Assembly: GCA_025370845.1 (NCBI GenBank)
Contig: JAMXFF010000001.1
Span: forward strand, 300,838-364,837
Length of the DNA: 64,000 nt
From: Laspinema palackyanum D2a
GTDB taxonomy: Bacteria; Cyanobacteriota; Cyanobacteriia; Cyanobacteriales; Laspinemataceae
Direction of reading: 5' to 3'
Shown here: one piece after another, positions 10,001-19,074 of the stretch
Layout: the number at the start of each line of letters is the position of its first letter
Numbering within the stretch: position 1 is the first letter of the stretch
The notes under the pieces: model-generated
What the model saw: the letters and a program-made list of their open reading frames with translations, nothing else
Databases searched by the model: none
Told to the model about the DNA's origin: nothing
Made by a program: the position numbers and the translations under genes

Positions 10001-10722
10001 AGGGGCATCAAACCGGCTTCATCGGTATAAGCGAGGAACGGCAGCAGGCGATCGCTCCGCCCATTATTGATTCGTGCTAAGGCAATTTCTAGGGATTGAC
10101 CTTTAGGGACAAACTCCTGTAAAACGCTTTCGATTTCCGAGACGGTGAATAAGAATAAATCCGTCCCCAGAGGTTCGGAGGATGGCCGGTTAACTCGGGC
10201 TACAGTGACCAGCAAATAACACAAGTTGCCGACTTGCACCGGCTGGAAGGAGAGTTTTTCAGGGGTATCCCCCGCCGATTCCGACTCCAAGGCCCGGGGA
10301 ATCTCCATCCCTAACTGTACCATCACGTCACCCTGGCGATCGCGCCGAGTCATCCCCACTATTTTTGGGGCTTGTTGGAGGACATCCACCAACGGGGGGG
10401 AACTCAACTGCAACCCCTGGGTTAAATCACCCCCAAGGGATTGATTCGATGTTTCAAAGGAGTTGTCCCGGGAAATCTGTTGAGCGATCGCCGTCACCTG
10501 CCAAAAATACTGCTCTAGGGCTTGACTTTTCGTTTGGGCTGCTAAAAGGACCTGTTGGTGCCGGTCCTGGTTGAGATGATGAGAAAGGAAGCCGATACTG
10601 ACGAGAGAAATAATTGCACCAATGGAGAGCATCCCCAATGCCGTATAAACCACCAGCGATCGCCGTAACCGTCCCGATAGGTTGCCATTTGCCACTGTTA
10701 ATGCCCACCGTTGGAAAAGCAA
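7048..10722 (-). CDS. Membrane sensor with GAF, PAS, GGDEF and EAL domains (c-di-GMP turnover)
   Basis: This protein of about 1220 residues is predicted to sense a periplasmic signal and make and/or degrade cyclic di-GMP. In order: a TM helix (about 25-48), an extracytoplasmic dCache-like region (about 50-300), a second TM helix (about 305-330), a coiled coil, a GAF domain (about 370-530), a PAS/PAC (about 535-660), a second PAS (about 665-780), GGDEF and EAL. The GGDEF motif is intact at 859-863. The inhibitory RxxD site just before it reads GSGD, so product inhibition is probably lost. The EAL motif at 1001-1003 is intact, as are the DDFGTGYSS and AEGVE elements, so the phosphodiesterase may be active too. 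The first codon is TTG; a GTG ten codons downstream is an alternative. Monocistronic. Confidence 0.9.
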   Translation of the reverse strand: MLFQRWALTVANGNLSGRLRRSLVVYTALGMLSIGAIISLVSIGFLSHHLNQDRHQQVLLAAQTKSQALEQYFWQVTAIAQQISRDNSFETSNQSLGGDLTQGLQLSSPPLVDVLQQAPKIVGMTRRDRQGDVMVQLGMEIPRALESESAGDTPEKLSFQPVQVGNLCYLLVTVARVNRPSSEPLGTDLFLFTVSEIESVLQEFVPKGQSLEIALARINNGRSDRLLPFLAYTDEAGLMPLGPNMRLLGLQNEKMTHQRGVRFLNTRFPGSEAVAVAPIPSSNWVVLVQLSSTHVEAGIQQMQWLVAVTVALLLLGTGVIALLLYPLTRPILIHADQLEQQLQANMASLERELQERKRTERLLAAHARESAVIAGLGQWALAGMEVMSLIEEAAEEVLHTLDSDCCCLWELLSDREEFALKAGGGCCQDAIGSVTLKVNTESQEGYTLLVNQPILCPNFQEETRFTPSPFLLERGIVSGITVLVHGQTGPYGVLAAYTTERHQFDLEDLHFLQAIANVLAAAIDRQNRERALCESEERYALAVAGANDGLWDWNLITNRVYFSPRWKSLLGYQIAQGEKISEHNSVYHPEEWLSRVHPDDIDALKQAIADHLAGVTPHFKSEHRILDVQEQYRWMLSRGLAVRDREGNPYRMAGSQTDISDRKATEEANIRLAAFPKYNPNPVLACDFQGEILYVNPATERVLEELRLGLATGFLPRNHRELVITSLKQGKSGWQVERFVQDRLFYWLYHPIPSLNIVHIHVMDITDRQNAQDTLRHEALHDSLTGLPNRAFFLNRLTSALTRAKIQPDYQFAVIFLDLDRFKVVNDSLGHFIGDCLLVALAKRLQKCVGSGDILARFGGDEFTILVEHIPNITAASTLAEKIQTALISPFNLKGYEVFTSASMGIAPSKPGYERPEDLLRDADIAMYRAKARGKARCEVFDSTMLENAVAQLNLENDLRRSILKNSEENLPSQPNLEGSEFLLHYQPIVALDTGLLSGFEALVRWQHPERGLVYPGEFISVAEETGLILPLGEWVLREACLQMQQWHEQFKTPERLSISVNLSGQQLGQPDLLARIDRILEETRLDPSSLKLEITESVLMENAASAAELLEQLRARNIHLCIDDFGTGYSSLSHLAQFPINTLKIDKSFVMGMEGDNESSEIVRAIATLAHNLGMYVTAEGVEKEQHLVQLWSLHCDYGQGYFFSRGLDSVAAQKLLEKSPRW

Positions 10723-11692
10723 GTGAATCTAAAGCCTCTTTCTCACCATAACCCTATCTATCCCCTTTAGTAAACCATGTTTGCCCGGGTTTGTCTGCAT
10801 CGTTTGGAATTTTCCAAAACAGCATTTAGGATTGTCCGACCCAATGGACGAGAGTCCAGGAGCCCAGAGTCCTCAACTTCTTCAGGGGAAACGGCCAATG
10901 GCAGTCTAACCCCTAGCCGCGACATAGAAAATCCTCAAAGATTGCGCCGCCAAAAGCAAGTCTACCTTACCGGCTTGTTACCGGGATTAGGAGTAATTAT
11001 GGCTACCATTTGCCGACTTAATCGAGGCGATCGGTCTTTTTCCTCATGTTTTGACCCCTGTCTTGCATCCGCCCCGGTTATACCCCATCCAGTTGCTCAA
11101 GCCCGTTTACTCTTAGCCTTCACCGGCAAAGCGTTTTCCCGGTAGCTGAATTTTTTTCTCACTTCGAGTAAAGTCTGACAGAAAATCTCGCCTAAATTTG
11201 GGTTCCCCAGAGGGAGTGCGGATTAAGTACCTAGGGGCGATTTATGAATCTCTGCGCCATCCGTGGGTTCTGACTATTCAAACTCAAATCAAAGTAGTAT
11301 CATTTGTCGCAACAGATACCCACGACTAGCTCTAACCCCCTTGAGCGGTTAGAGGGGGGATTTGAAGGATCCCCTGGAGTTGGCCCCGGTAAATCCGGTA
11401 ACCCACTTTACTCATCCAGGATCAAGACACAGAAGGGACTGATAATGCGCTAATTCTATGAACAGTCGAGCCCAATCCTATACGGAATCTAGTTTTCCGG
11501 AAATGAACCCGCCCAGGAGAGGCTTTGTGGGGATAGCCCCATTCTCAAGGGGACCCGGGTTCTTTGTTGAAAAAATTATTAGTCTCGGGGCCACGGTTAC
11601 CATACAATAAAAGTTATGTCAATACCCTAGGGAAGTAAGTCTCCCAGGTCTACACTCTCAAATACCGTTCACAGATAGGGGAAAACTCACCG
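10723..11692. other. Intergenic region, 970 bp, no gene recognised
   Basis: This gap lies between the divergent GGDEF-EAL gene and hsdM. A plus-strand frame at 10777-11145 (122 codons) shows no domain and is probably spurious. A short inverted repeat with AACCCCC and GGGGGG arms is near 11335-11360. The hsdM promoter probably lies in the last 150 bp. Confidence 0.4.
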
Positions 11693-13279
11693 ATGCCAGA
11701 CTACTATCAACTTGAAAAACGCCTATGGGACGCGGCGGATCAATTGCGTGCCAATTCCAAACTCAAACCGTCGGAATATTCCCTGCCGGTACTGGGATTA
11801 ATTTTCCTGCGCTATGCTGACTATAAGTTTACCCAAGCCCTACAGCGCTATCACACAAGCGATCGCCCGGTAGCGGAACGGGAACGGGAACGGGTGTTAT
11901 CCATTCCCCTCCAGGCACGGTTTGAGTCTCTGCTGAATCGACCGACAGAAGCCAACCTCGGGGAAGAACTCAATAGTGCGATGCGGGCGATCGAGGCGGA
12001 AAACCCCGCATTGAAAAACATCCTCCCCAAAACTTACCACCGTCTCAGTAACGAAATCCTCCGGCAACTGCTGACAGACTTTCATACCATCGCTTTGGAT
12101 ATCGAAGGCGATGCCTTTGGGCGAATTTATGAATACTTCCTCAGCAATTTTGCCATGAGTGAAGGACAAAAAGGGGGTGAATTTTTTACCCCTACCTCTT
12201 TAGTCAAACTGATTGTTGAAATTATCGAACCCTATCACGGACGAATTTTTGACCCGGCTTGCGGCAGTGGGGGAATGTTTGTTCAAAGTGCCTCCTTCGT
12301 AGAAAAACGGCAGAAAAATCCTAGCACGGACATCGGAATTTATGGACAAGAGAAAATTGCGGATAATGTGCGGCTTTGCTTGATGAATCTGGCCATCCAC
12401 GGACTCACCGGAGATATTCGCCAAAGCAATACTTATTATGAAGATATCCATGATTGTGTGGGTAAATTCGATTTTGTCATGGCCAATCCCCCCTTTAATG
12501 TAGACAAAGTAGACAAAGAAAAAATCAAAAACGACCCCCGATTTCCGTTGGGATTACCTCGGGTTGATAATGCCAACTATTTGTGGATTCAATTATTTTA
12601 TAGCGCCTTAAATGCCAAGGGGCGGGCGGGTTTTGTGATGGCAAATTCCGCCAGTGATGCTCGCGGGCTGGAGTTGGAAATCCGCAAAAAACTGATTCAC
12701 GAAGGGGTTTTAGAGGCGATCGTCGCTGTGGGTTCTCACTTTTTCTATACTGTCGGCTTACCCTGTACACTCTGGTTCTTCGATCGCGCCAAAGTAAATA
12801 ACCCCCGCAAAGATAAAGTTCTATTTATCGATGCTCGACAATTCTATCAACACGTTTACCGTTCCCACCGCCAATTTAGCGACGAACAAATTCAATTTTT
12901 AGGGAATATTGTCCGAATGTATCGCGGACAATCGGTTGAATCGGTGGCAACTTTACCGGAACATACTCGGTACAATCCTGCGGTCCCTGCTTACGGGACT
13001 TTACCCAATTGGGAGGAAACCTTTCCTAACAATATCTATCGTGATGTTCCCGGTTTATGCCGAATTTCCCTAATTTCAGAAATTGCTGAACAGTCTTATA
13101 GCTTGAATCCGGGACGGTATGTGGGTATCGCCCCCCAACCTGAAGAGGATGTTAATTTTCAGGAGAAATTACAAGAACTCCATGACGAATTCGAGATGCT
13201 CACCGTCGAGGCGAGAGAACTAGAAGGGCGAATTTCTAAAACGATTGATCGCTTTTTAAAGGTGAAGGGAAATGAATGA
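11693..13279 (+). CDS. hsdM: Type I restriction-modification methyltransferase subunit HsdM
   Basis: HsdM transfers a methyl group from S-adenosylmethionine to adenine N6 in the target set by HsdS. The N-terminal helical HsdM domain (about 5-135) starts with [16 protein letters not shown]. The catalytic domain has SAM motif [12 protein letters not shown] near residues 185-195 and the amino-methyltransferase motif NPPF starting at Asn265. At 528 residues it is full length. hsdS follows after a 100 bp gap with its own GTG start. No hsdR gene lies within 11 kb upstream or 49 kb downstream. Confidence 0.93.
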   Translation: MPDYYQLEKRLWDAADQLRANSKLKPSEYSLPVLGLIFLRYADYKFTQALQRYHTSDRPVAERERERVLSIPLQARFESLLNRPTEANLGEELNSAMRAIEAENPALKNILPKTYHRLSNEILRQLLTDFHTIALDIEGDAFGRIYEYFLSNFAMSEGQKGGEFFTPTSLVKLIVEIIEPYHGRIFDPACGSGGMFVQSASFVEKRQKNPSTDIGIYGQEKIADNVRLCLMNLAIHGLTGDIRQSNTYYEDIHDCVGKFDFVMANPPFNVDKVDKEKIKNDPRFPLGLPRVDNANYLWIQLFYSALNAKGRAGFVMANSASDARGLELEIRKKLIHEGVLEAIVAVGSHFFYTVGLPCTLWFFDRAKVNNPRKDKVLFIDARQFYQHVYRSHRQFSDEQIQFLGNIVRMYRGQSVESVATLPEHTRYNPAVPAYGTLPNWEETFPNNIYRDVPGLCRISLISEIAEQSYSLNPGRYVGIAPQPEEDVNFQEKLQELHDEFEMLTVEARELEGRISKTIDRFLKVKGNE

Positions 13280-13378
13280 AGGATTAAACCACTTTAGGAC
13301 TTCCTCATTCCTCCCCTTTTTCCAGGATGGGGGACTGCTTACTTCTAAAGTCTGGTACTATACTGGCCAGTTAAAACC

Positions 13379-14644
13379 GTGACACAAGGAAACAATTGGA
13401 CGCAAAAACAGATTGGGGAAGTTTGCCTGATTGGAGATGGCACCCATGCCAAGATTAAAAGGCAAAATGAGGGTATTCTGTATTTAACCGCCAAAAATAT
13501 TAAACCGGGCCAGTTAAAACTTTCCAAGGTTGACCGGATATCCGAAACAGATTTTGACCGCTATTTTTGTAAAAATACCCAATCCATTCGCAAGCCCGAA
13601 GCCGGGGATATCTTATTTGGGATCATTGGGAGCATTGGAGAACCCTATTTAGTTAAACCCGATGACTTATTTGGGATTTCTAGTAGTCTAGCTATTTTAA
13701 GACCGAATCTTAGCCTTCTCTGGCCTCCTTATCTTTATTACTGGGTAAAAGGTCCGATTTTTCAAAATGCGTTAGAGGCCAGAAAGGCGGGGGTTGTTCA
13801 ATGTTATATCAGTTTAAATACCCTAAAAAGAATGCCGATCGCCTATCCAGATTTGGGTAGACAACAAAAAATAGCCGCCATTCTGAAGGATTATGATGAC
13901 TTGATTTCTAACAACCAACGGCGGATTAAGATACTCGAACAAATGGCGCAAAGTATCTATCAGGAGTGGTTTACGAAATGGCGAATTCCTCATGTAGAAT
14001 GGCGGGAGGCAACGCCGGAAGAACAACAAGTGACCGGCCAGGAATTGTTTCCGGTGGGATGGGCGATCGCACCGATTGGGGAGGCGATCGAAACCCTTAG
14101 CGGCGATACCCCCGCAAAGAAAAAACCCGAATACTGGGCCAATGGAACATTAGTCTGGTACAGAACCACGGATTTAACCACGGCGGGAACCATGTTTATT
14201 TCCGGTTCTACTCACAAAATTACCGAGGTGGGGCAACAGGGCAGTAAAATCCGCACATTCCCCCCGTATTCGGTGATGATGACATCTCGGGCCACCATTG
14301 GGGTTGTCGCAATTAATACCACCACGGCTTGTACCAACCAAGGATTCATTACTTGTATCCCCAATGAGCGGTTATCGGCTTACTATTTATATTTTTGGAT
14401 TAAGGAAAACCGCGATCGCATCTTTAACCTGGCATCAGGATTAATGTACCGCGAAATCAATCTCGGCTGGTTTCGACAATTACCGATCGCCATTCCCGAC
14501 GCCGCTACCCACCATCAGTTTATCGAAACCCTGGACCCCCTCTGTGAACAAATCCAAACCTTACAAGCCAAAACAACTAACCTCAAGTTAACTCGGGAGT
14601 TACTCTTGAGTAAATTACTCTCCGGCGAAATTGATGTTGAGTAG
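13379..14644 (+). CDS. hsdS: Type I restriction-modification specificity subunit HsdS
   Basis: HsdS binds the bipartite recognition sequence and guides HsdM. It has 421 residues with two target recognition domains (about 5-160 and 220-375). Each is followed by a conserved coiled-coil spacer: ending PIAYPDLGRQQKIAAILKDY and NNQRRIKILEQMAQSIYQEW in the first half, and PIAIPDAATHHQF with LTRELLLSKLLSGEI in the second. The start is GTG 13379, with no ATG upstream in frame. The 12-mer GGCCAGTTAAAA occurs just before the start (13364) and again inside the gene (13509). Confidence 0.92.
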   Translation: MTQGNNWTQKQIGEVCLIGDGTHAKIKRQNEGILYLTAKNIKPGQLKLSKVDRISETDFDRYFCKNTQSIRKPEAGDILFGIIGSIGEPYLVKPDDLFGISSSLAILRPNLSLLWPPYLYYWVKGPIFQNALEARKAGVVQCYISLNTLKRMPIAYPDLGRQQKIAAILKDYDDLISNNQRRIKILEQMAQSIYQEWFTKWRIPHVEWREATPEEQQVTGQELFPVGWAIAPIGEAIETLSGDTPAKKKPEYWANGTLVWYRTTDLTTAGTMFISGSTHKITEVGQQGSKIRTFPPYSVMMTSRATIGVVAINTTTACTNQGFITCIPNERLSAYYLYFWIKENRDRIFNLASGLMYREINLGWFRQLPIAIPDAATHHQFIETLDPLCEQIQTLQAKTTNLKLTRELLLSKLLSGEIDVE

Positions 14645-14795
14645 ACAACAGGTCAAGGGAGACCCTGGGTTTTCAGGGTGAACCAGAATCTGAGTAAACT
14701 CCGGGAAAATTCAAGAGGTTCCGGGAGCAATTTAGAGCCGAAAAGAAGGACAACCTCTATTTTTTTTGAATAGATATTTTCCTTCTTTTCTTTCC

Positions 14796-14906
14796 TATAG
14801 CAATCCTAACTGATTTGTACCTCACCCGATGTCCCCTCTCCCGTTCTGGGCCGCCAACGAGAAAGGGGCCGCCGACGTCTTCCACAACTGATTTAGGACT
14901 GCTATA
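14796..14906. mobile_element. Short MITE-like element with TATAGCA ends
   Basis: This non-coding element of 111 bp has imperfect terminal inverted repeats. The left end reads TATAGCAATCCTAACTGA; the right end on the other strand reads TATAGCAGTCCTAAATCA. The TA-bounded TATAGC tip resembles IS630/Tc1-type ends. It lies in the otherwise empty gap between hsdS and the convergent kinase gene. Confidence 0.55.
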
Positions 14907-15005
14907 TCCATAAATTAGCCTATTTTATAGGCTTTGCAAAACTATTCATCCCCCAAAATCCTCCTTCATCTTAGGGAATATTTACAATAAATTATTAACT
15001 TTATT

Positions 15006-16202
15006 TTATGGCTGATCAGACTTAATTTCCCGGGGGAAAATAATGATAAATTCCGACCCTTCACCGAGTTGAGAAATAACTTGAATTTCTCCTTGGAGAA
15101 GTTCAACAATCTGGGAGACAATAGTCAATCCTAAGCCGGTACTGCCCTCAGATTGTTGAGAAACCCGGTGGGCCACGCGGGAAAAGGGCTGAAAAATTCG
15201 CTCTATATTTTCTGGAGCAATTCCGATTCCAGTATCCCTAATACCCAGCAACCATTTGTCATCAGGAAGGCTTTCACAGATAATCGTAATCGAACCCGTT
15301 TCAGTGTAGCGGACTGCATTACTCAGCAGATTGATTAAAATCTGCTGGAAGCGAGACAGATCGGTAATCACCTGCTCAGGAGCGAGATCGTTGCTCATGA
15401 TAATTGATAATTCTTTAGCTTCAGCCAGGGGTTCAATGGTTTCTAGGGTAGCCGCAATTACAGAATTGAGGTCGATTTTCATCAATTTTAATGGAGTCTT
15501 TCCCGCATCAACCTGAGATATTTCTAGGGAATTATTAACCAGTTGTAGCAATTGTCGCGAAGCGCGCAGGACTCGCTCAATTCTCTCAATCGTGATGGAA
15601 TCTTCTTCGTTTCTCGATTGCTGCTGACGCAGGATCATTTGGGAATAAGCCATGATTGAATTTAAAGGGGTTTTGAGTTCATGGGCCAGTTGCGAAAAAC
15701 TGTCTTGGCTCAGACTCAGCAACCGGGTTAATTCTTCATTATTATTGGTAATTTGCTGCTGAAGATTTTCTAGCTTTCGGGTCCGCTCTTCTACAAATTG
15801 ATGAAAGCAATAAGCACTGGCTTGGTCTATGACCGCATCGATAATCCGAAAGGCTCGATAAGACTCAATCTGGGGTAATTCCAGCAGGTCATCTTTTAAA
15901 ATAGAAAAAACTACCTGGCGCAGAAGTCGATATTCCCGCGCAATTTCGGCAGCATCATAGCCATGCTCAAACCGATTGATTCCATGTTCTAAACTAGCTT
16001 GGGCCACTATTTCAAAATCATCTTCCTCGGATTCATTTAAAGCCGTTGTCATCGCTTCCAAAACTTCCGGGATTAAATTGGTCAGAGCGGGTTCAGACAA
16101 GTTTTTGGAATTTTCAATTTTAGTATCTAAACGGACTTTGATTTTCCAGTGTTTAAGGATTTCGTCTATTTTACTGGCAAAAGATTGGCTGATCGTTTCC
16201 AT
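15006..16202 (-). CDS. Soluble histidine kinase with RsbRD-like N-terminal domain
   Basis: This histidine kinase of 398 residues has no TM segment. Residues 1-135 are helical and resemble the RsbT co-antagonist (RsbRD) N-terminal domain, with the FEHGYDAAEIAREYRLLR region. A coiled coil (about 140-165) leads into HisKA, with the phospho-acceptor His174 in LAHELKTPLN. The HATPase has the N box (LINLLSNAVRYTET), the G1 box (DTGIGIAPENIERIF) and the G2 box (GSTGLGLTIV). It has no receiver and no response regulator gene nearby, so its partner is encoded elsewhere. Convergent with hsdS. Confidence 0.88.
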   Translation of the reverse strand: METISQSFASKIDEILKHWKIKVRLDTKIENSKNLSEPALTNLIPEVLEAMTTALNESEEDDFEIVAQASLEHGINRFEHGYDAAEIAREYRLLRQVVFSILKDDLLELPQIESYRAFRIIDAVIDQASAYCFHQFVEERTRKLENLQQQITNNNEELTRLLSLSQDSFSQLAHELKTPLNSIMAYSQMILRQQQSRNEEDSITIERIERVLRASRQLLQLVNNSLEISQVDAGKTPLKLMKIDLNSVIAATLETIEPLAEAKELSIIMSNDLAPEQVITDLSRFQQILINLLSNAVRYTETGSITIICESLPDDKWLLGIRDTGIGIAPENIERIFQPFSRVAHRVSQQSEGSTGLGLTIVSQIVELLQGEIQVISQLGEGSEFIIIFPREIKSDQP

Positions 16203-16986
16203 AAAAGCTTAGTTAATGGGTATCATCATAGAGAGGGCAGTTTAGGGATGATAAACGGGAGGATTGGAGTCAGAATAGTTGAGGTAAGCCAGAAAAGTTG
16301 AGCAAGGGGGTTGGGGGGGGCGATCGCCAGGATGGCGATTGCTGGAATAATCATTGTACTTTTTAGCGTGTTATTGAAGCGCCATAGACCGAATATCGCT
16401 GATTATTTTACAGGATATTGACCACTATGGCATAGTTTTCAGCCCGATCGCGCCAAACGGCTTCCCTAGTAGGGTGGCTCAACCGGCAACTCAAGCCCCA
16501 CCCCTGAAAAATCGGCAGTCTAGGAATCAGTCTCAAAGTCCTCATGATCAATATCCCGGAATCATCAACCGCTACTGAGGGTCCTAACCACTCCCCGGAC
16601 ACCAGGCATCACCCCAGGGTTTGTCAAAATTGCTCCCGTTGCATTTTGAAGGAATAAACCCCTCCCTCTTACCCCACCATTCACCGGAGTTTGAGGGGGA
16701 TGGACTTGAGCAAACCGTCAGATTTTAGTAAATTTTCTGGTTCACCCGTAGATGAGTTATTCCCCCCTATGCCAGGTAAGTTACTTACTCTTTTTAAAAA
16801 GGTTTGACTGAACTATCTGCTAGAAATAATCCCTTAATTTGATTGACTCTAAACCCAATAAAAGGCCGATTCCACCGGGATTTGAGCCAGAGAATTTTGA
16901 GGCGATCGCGTTCTTTTTATCATCCTTTCAGTTTATCCAAAAATCTGCTAAACTAGACCTAAACAACCATGAACGGGGAGACCAAT
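16203..16986. other. Intergenic region, 780 bp, no gene recognised
   Basis: Short frames here (16408-16602 minus, 16839-17045 plus) show no domain. The second overlaps the Uma2 start in another frame and lacks support. A poly-G run followed by a GCGATCGC site lies near 16311-16326. Confidence 0.4.
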
Positions 16987-17691
16987 ATGGTACAGAGTCA
17001 AATCTCGGAGATTCCTATCTTTCCCCCAGGCGATTTATGGAGTGAGGAGCCGCCAGTGGAAAGTTATCGACACCTGAAACAATTGCTGCTGCTGCTGGCT
17101 TGTTTAGAGCGGTTTTGGAAAAATCGTCAGGATTTTTTTGTAGCGGCAAACATGAGCGTCTATTACAGTACCCGCCAGCGCAAATCGGAAGAGATGCGCG
17201 GACCGGATTTTTTCGTGGTTTTGAATACGGAACGCCGAGAGCGAAAAAGTTGGGTGATTTGGGAAGAAGAAGGAAAATATCCGAACTTTATTATCGAGGT
17301 CCTCTCTGATAGCACAGCCAACACGGATCGGGGCTTAAAAAAACAGCTTTACCAAGATGTTTGGCGCACTCCCGATTATTTTTGGTTTGACCCCTATAGT
17401 TTAGAGTTCCAGGGATTTCACCTGATGAATGGGGAATATCAAGCTATTCAACCCAATGACCAAGGATGGCTTTGGAGCGAGCAATTGCAGCTTTATTTAG
17501 GTATTGTAGAGGAGAAACTGCGGTTTTTTACCTCGGAAGGGGAACTGGTTCTGACGCCAGAGGAAGAAGCGGATACCGAACGGGCTCGTGCTCAGGAGGC
17601 GATCGCCCAAGTTGATGCGGAACGTCAGCGTAGCGCTCTCTTGCGCCAAAAGCTGCAAGAACTGGGCATCAATCCCGATGAAATTGCTTAA
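16987..17691 (+). CDS. Uma2 family (DUF820) putative endonuclease
   Basis: This protein of 234 residues belongs to the Uma2/DUF820 family, a PD-(D/E)xK nuclease fold expanded in cyanobacteria with unproven function. Visible nuclease elements are GPDFFVV near residue 78, the IIEVLSDST strand and the following KKQLYQ. The C-terminus is a Glu/Ala/Arg-rich coiled coil (about 190-230) ending LGINPDEIA, usual for the family. GGGGAG sits six bases before ATG 16987; an in-frame ATG at 16969 lacks a ribosome binding site and is less likely. Confidence 0.85.
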   Translation: MVQSQISEIPIFPPGDLWSEEPPVESYRHLKQLLLLLACLERFWKNRQDFFVAANMSVYYSTRQRKSEEMRGPDFFVVLNTERRERKSWVIWEEEGKYPNFIIEVLSDSTANTDRGLKKQLYQDVWRTPDYFWFDPYSLEFQGFHLMNGEYQAIQPNDQGWLWSEQLQLYLGIVEEKLRFFTSEGELVLTPEEEADTERARAQEAIAQVDAERQRSALLRQKLQELGINPDEIA

Positions 17692-17914
17692 TATTTGTCT
17701 AGGTTAAAGGTTCCGAAATTCTCTGTATTTCGTAATCTTTAACCCACTTTAATCAGCTACTATGAATTGTTGATTCTGATAAAAAATTATAAATTAATAA
17801 TTATTCTAATAAAACAATGGAAACTAATCAATATAATTTTTTAGCTTTCTCCCAATTATTAAAATATTTTTGAATTAAAACTTACGCATTGGGGGAAATT
17901 TTCTTCTAAAATGT

Positions 17915-17938
17915 AGAGGCGATTCGCGAATTGCCTCT
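17915..17938. repeat. Palindromic repeat AGAGGCGATTCGCGAATTGCCTCT
   Basis: This near-perfect palindrome is centred on TTCGCGAA, in an AT-rich gap of about 320 bp that otherwise shows nothing. GAGGCGATTCGCGAA-type palindromes are common in intergenic DNA of filamentous cyanobacteria. It could also fold as a hairpin in the leader of the following gene. Confidence 0.5.
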
Positions 17939-18013
17939 CGGTTTTAAAACGGTTACTCTTAAAAGTTATGTAATTCATGAATCGGTAACGGTGTCTCTGT
18001 TTTAACAAGTAAA

Positions 18014-18691
18014 ATGGAATCTGTAAAGGTGATTATGGATTTTATGAACTGGCCTGTTTTCCTGTTAGTTTTGGGAATGACGACCATCGTCATTCCCTTG
18101 GGATTGAATGTCTACGTTTATGCCGTGACTTATGCCGATCGCTATCGAGAAATAGAACAAGTTCCTCCGCAACCGATCGCCATTGTTTTTGGGGCGGGAG
18201 TTTGGGATGATGGGAGTCCCACCCCGATGTTAGCCGATCGCGTTCAAGCGGCGATCGACTTGTATAAACTGGGTCGCGTTCACAAAATTTTGATGACGGG
18301 AGACAACTTCCGTCCTGATTATAATGAAGTTCAAGCGATGTCATCTTATGCAGAACAACAGGGAGTTCCCCTCAGCGATATTCTCCTCGATCGCGCCGGA
18401 TTGAGCACCTATGATAGTTGTTACCGGGCTCAATCCCTCTTTGGCATTCACCAGGCTGTTTTAATTACCCAACGTTATCATCTCCCTCGCGCCGTTTACA
18501 CGGGTCGCAAAATGGGAATTCAGGCCGTCGGTTTGGGAACCCCTGATTGGGGAATTTTCCGCAACGATTCCATGACTTACTATACCTTCCGGGAATTTAT
18601 AGCCGTCATTAAAGCATTATGGCAGGTCCAGGTTACTCGACCTCAACCCACCGTGATCGGTCCTTTTGATGGAGGGAAATCACAGGAATAA
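18014..18691 (+). CDS. DUF218/SanA-like membrane protein
   Basis: This protein of 225 residues has one N-terminal TM helix (about 14-36) and a DUF218 domain, as in SanA and YdcF. SanA-type proteins are linked to envelope barrier function, but their biochemistry is not settled. Recognisable elements are IAIVFGAGVWDDGSPTPMLADR (about 55-75), KILMTGDN, the DRAGLSTYDSCYRA segment and ITQRYHLPRA. It ends with a Pro-rich tail. The ATG at 18014 has no strong ribosome binding site; an in-frame ATG at 18035 is an alternative. Monocistronic, followed by repeats. Confidence 0.85.
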   Translation: MESVKVIMDFMNWPVFLLVLGMTTIVIPLGLNVYVYAVTYADRYREIEQVPPQPIAIVFGAGVWDDGSPTPMLADRVQAAIDLYKLGRVHKILMTGDNFRPDYNEVQAMSSYAEQQGVPLSDILLDRAGLSTYDSCYRAQSLFGIHQAVLITQRYHLPRAVYTGRKMGIQAVGLGTPDWGIFRNDSMTYYTFREFIAVIKALWQVQVTRPQPTVIGPFDGGKSQE

Positions 18692-18763
18692 TACTAAATC
18701 CGGGTATGAAAAGTCATTTTTATACGAAATCCGGTTATCAAAAGTCGTGTTAAGTTCCTGGGC

Positions 18764-18803
18764 GGTCCCCTCCCCTTTGGAAGGGGAGGGTTAGGGTGGG
18801 GTC
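18764..18803. repeat. Half copy of the MITE-like repeat (one arm only)
   Basis: This contains the GGTCCCCTCCCC core, the short hairpin around CCCCTTTGGAAGGGG and the GGGTTAGGGTGGGGTCC segment of the left arm seen at 241-284. The partner arm is missing, so it is a truncated copy. Confidence 0.6.
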
Positions 18804-18856
18804 CCCTCCGTGGCGCTCCTTTTAACAGATCTATAACTACCGGATTCCGTATTATA

Positions 18857-18918
18857 GAGTAGCCCGCGCTTCTCGGGCTACGTCCATATAGCCCCACCCT
18901 TTAGGGTGCGGGTTTTAA
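18857..18918 (-). repeat. Diverged family 2 palindromic repeat
   Basis: This carries GTAGCCCGCGCTTCTCGGGC, then TATAGCCCCACCCT and the TTTAGGGTGCGGGTT arm. It is the reverse-strand equivalent of the repeat at 106-160, with several changes. Confidence 0.5.
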
Positions 18919-18920
18919 CC

Positions 18921-18956
18921 AAAAAAAACGCGATTAACCTATTGCGTTAATCGCGT
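18921..18956 (-). terminator. Rho-independent terminator, minus strand
   Basis: A perfect 11 bp stem (ACGCGATTAAC and its complement, 18928-18938 and 18946-18956) with a 7-base loop is followed on the minus strand by eight T. It probably ends transcription of the small gene at 19075-19260. Confidence 0.75.
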
Positions 18957-19074
18957 CTTTACCCAATTTAATTTCTGGATGAATTAAGTCTTTTAATAAT
19001 ACCAAACTGGAATTCCGAGGTCTCTTAAATACTCCAGCATCGACACCCTGAATTTTTCTGGAGTAAATAAAAAA

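Noticed and set aside
10777..11145. 122-codon plus-strand frame in the gap before hsdM
   Set aside because: Composition is unlike a protein of this genome, with no domain and no promoter or ribosome binding site.
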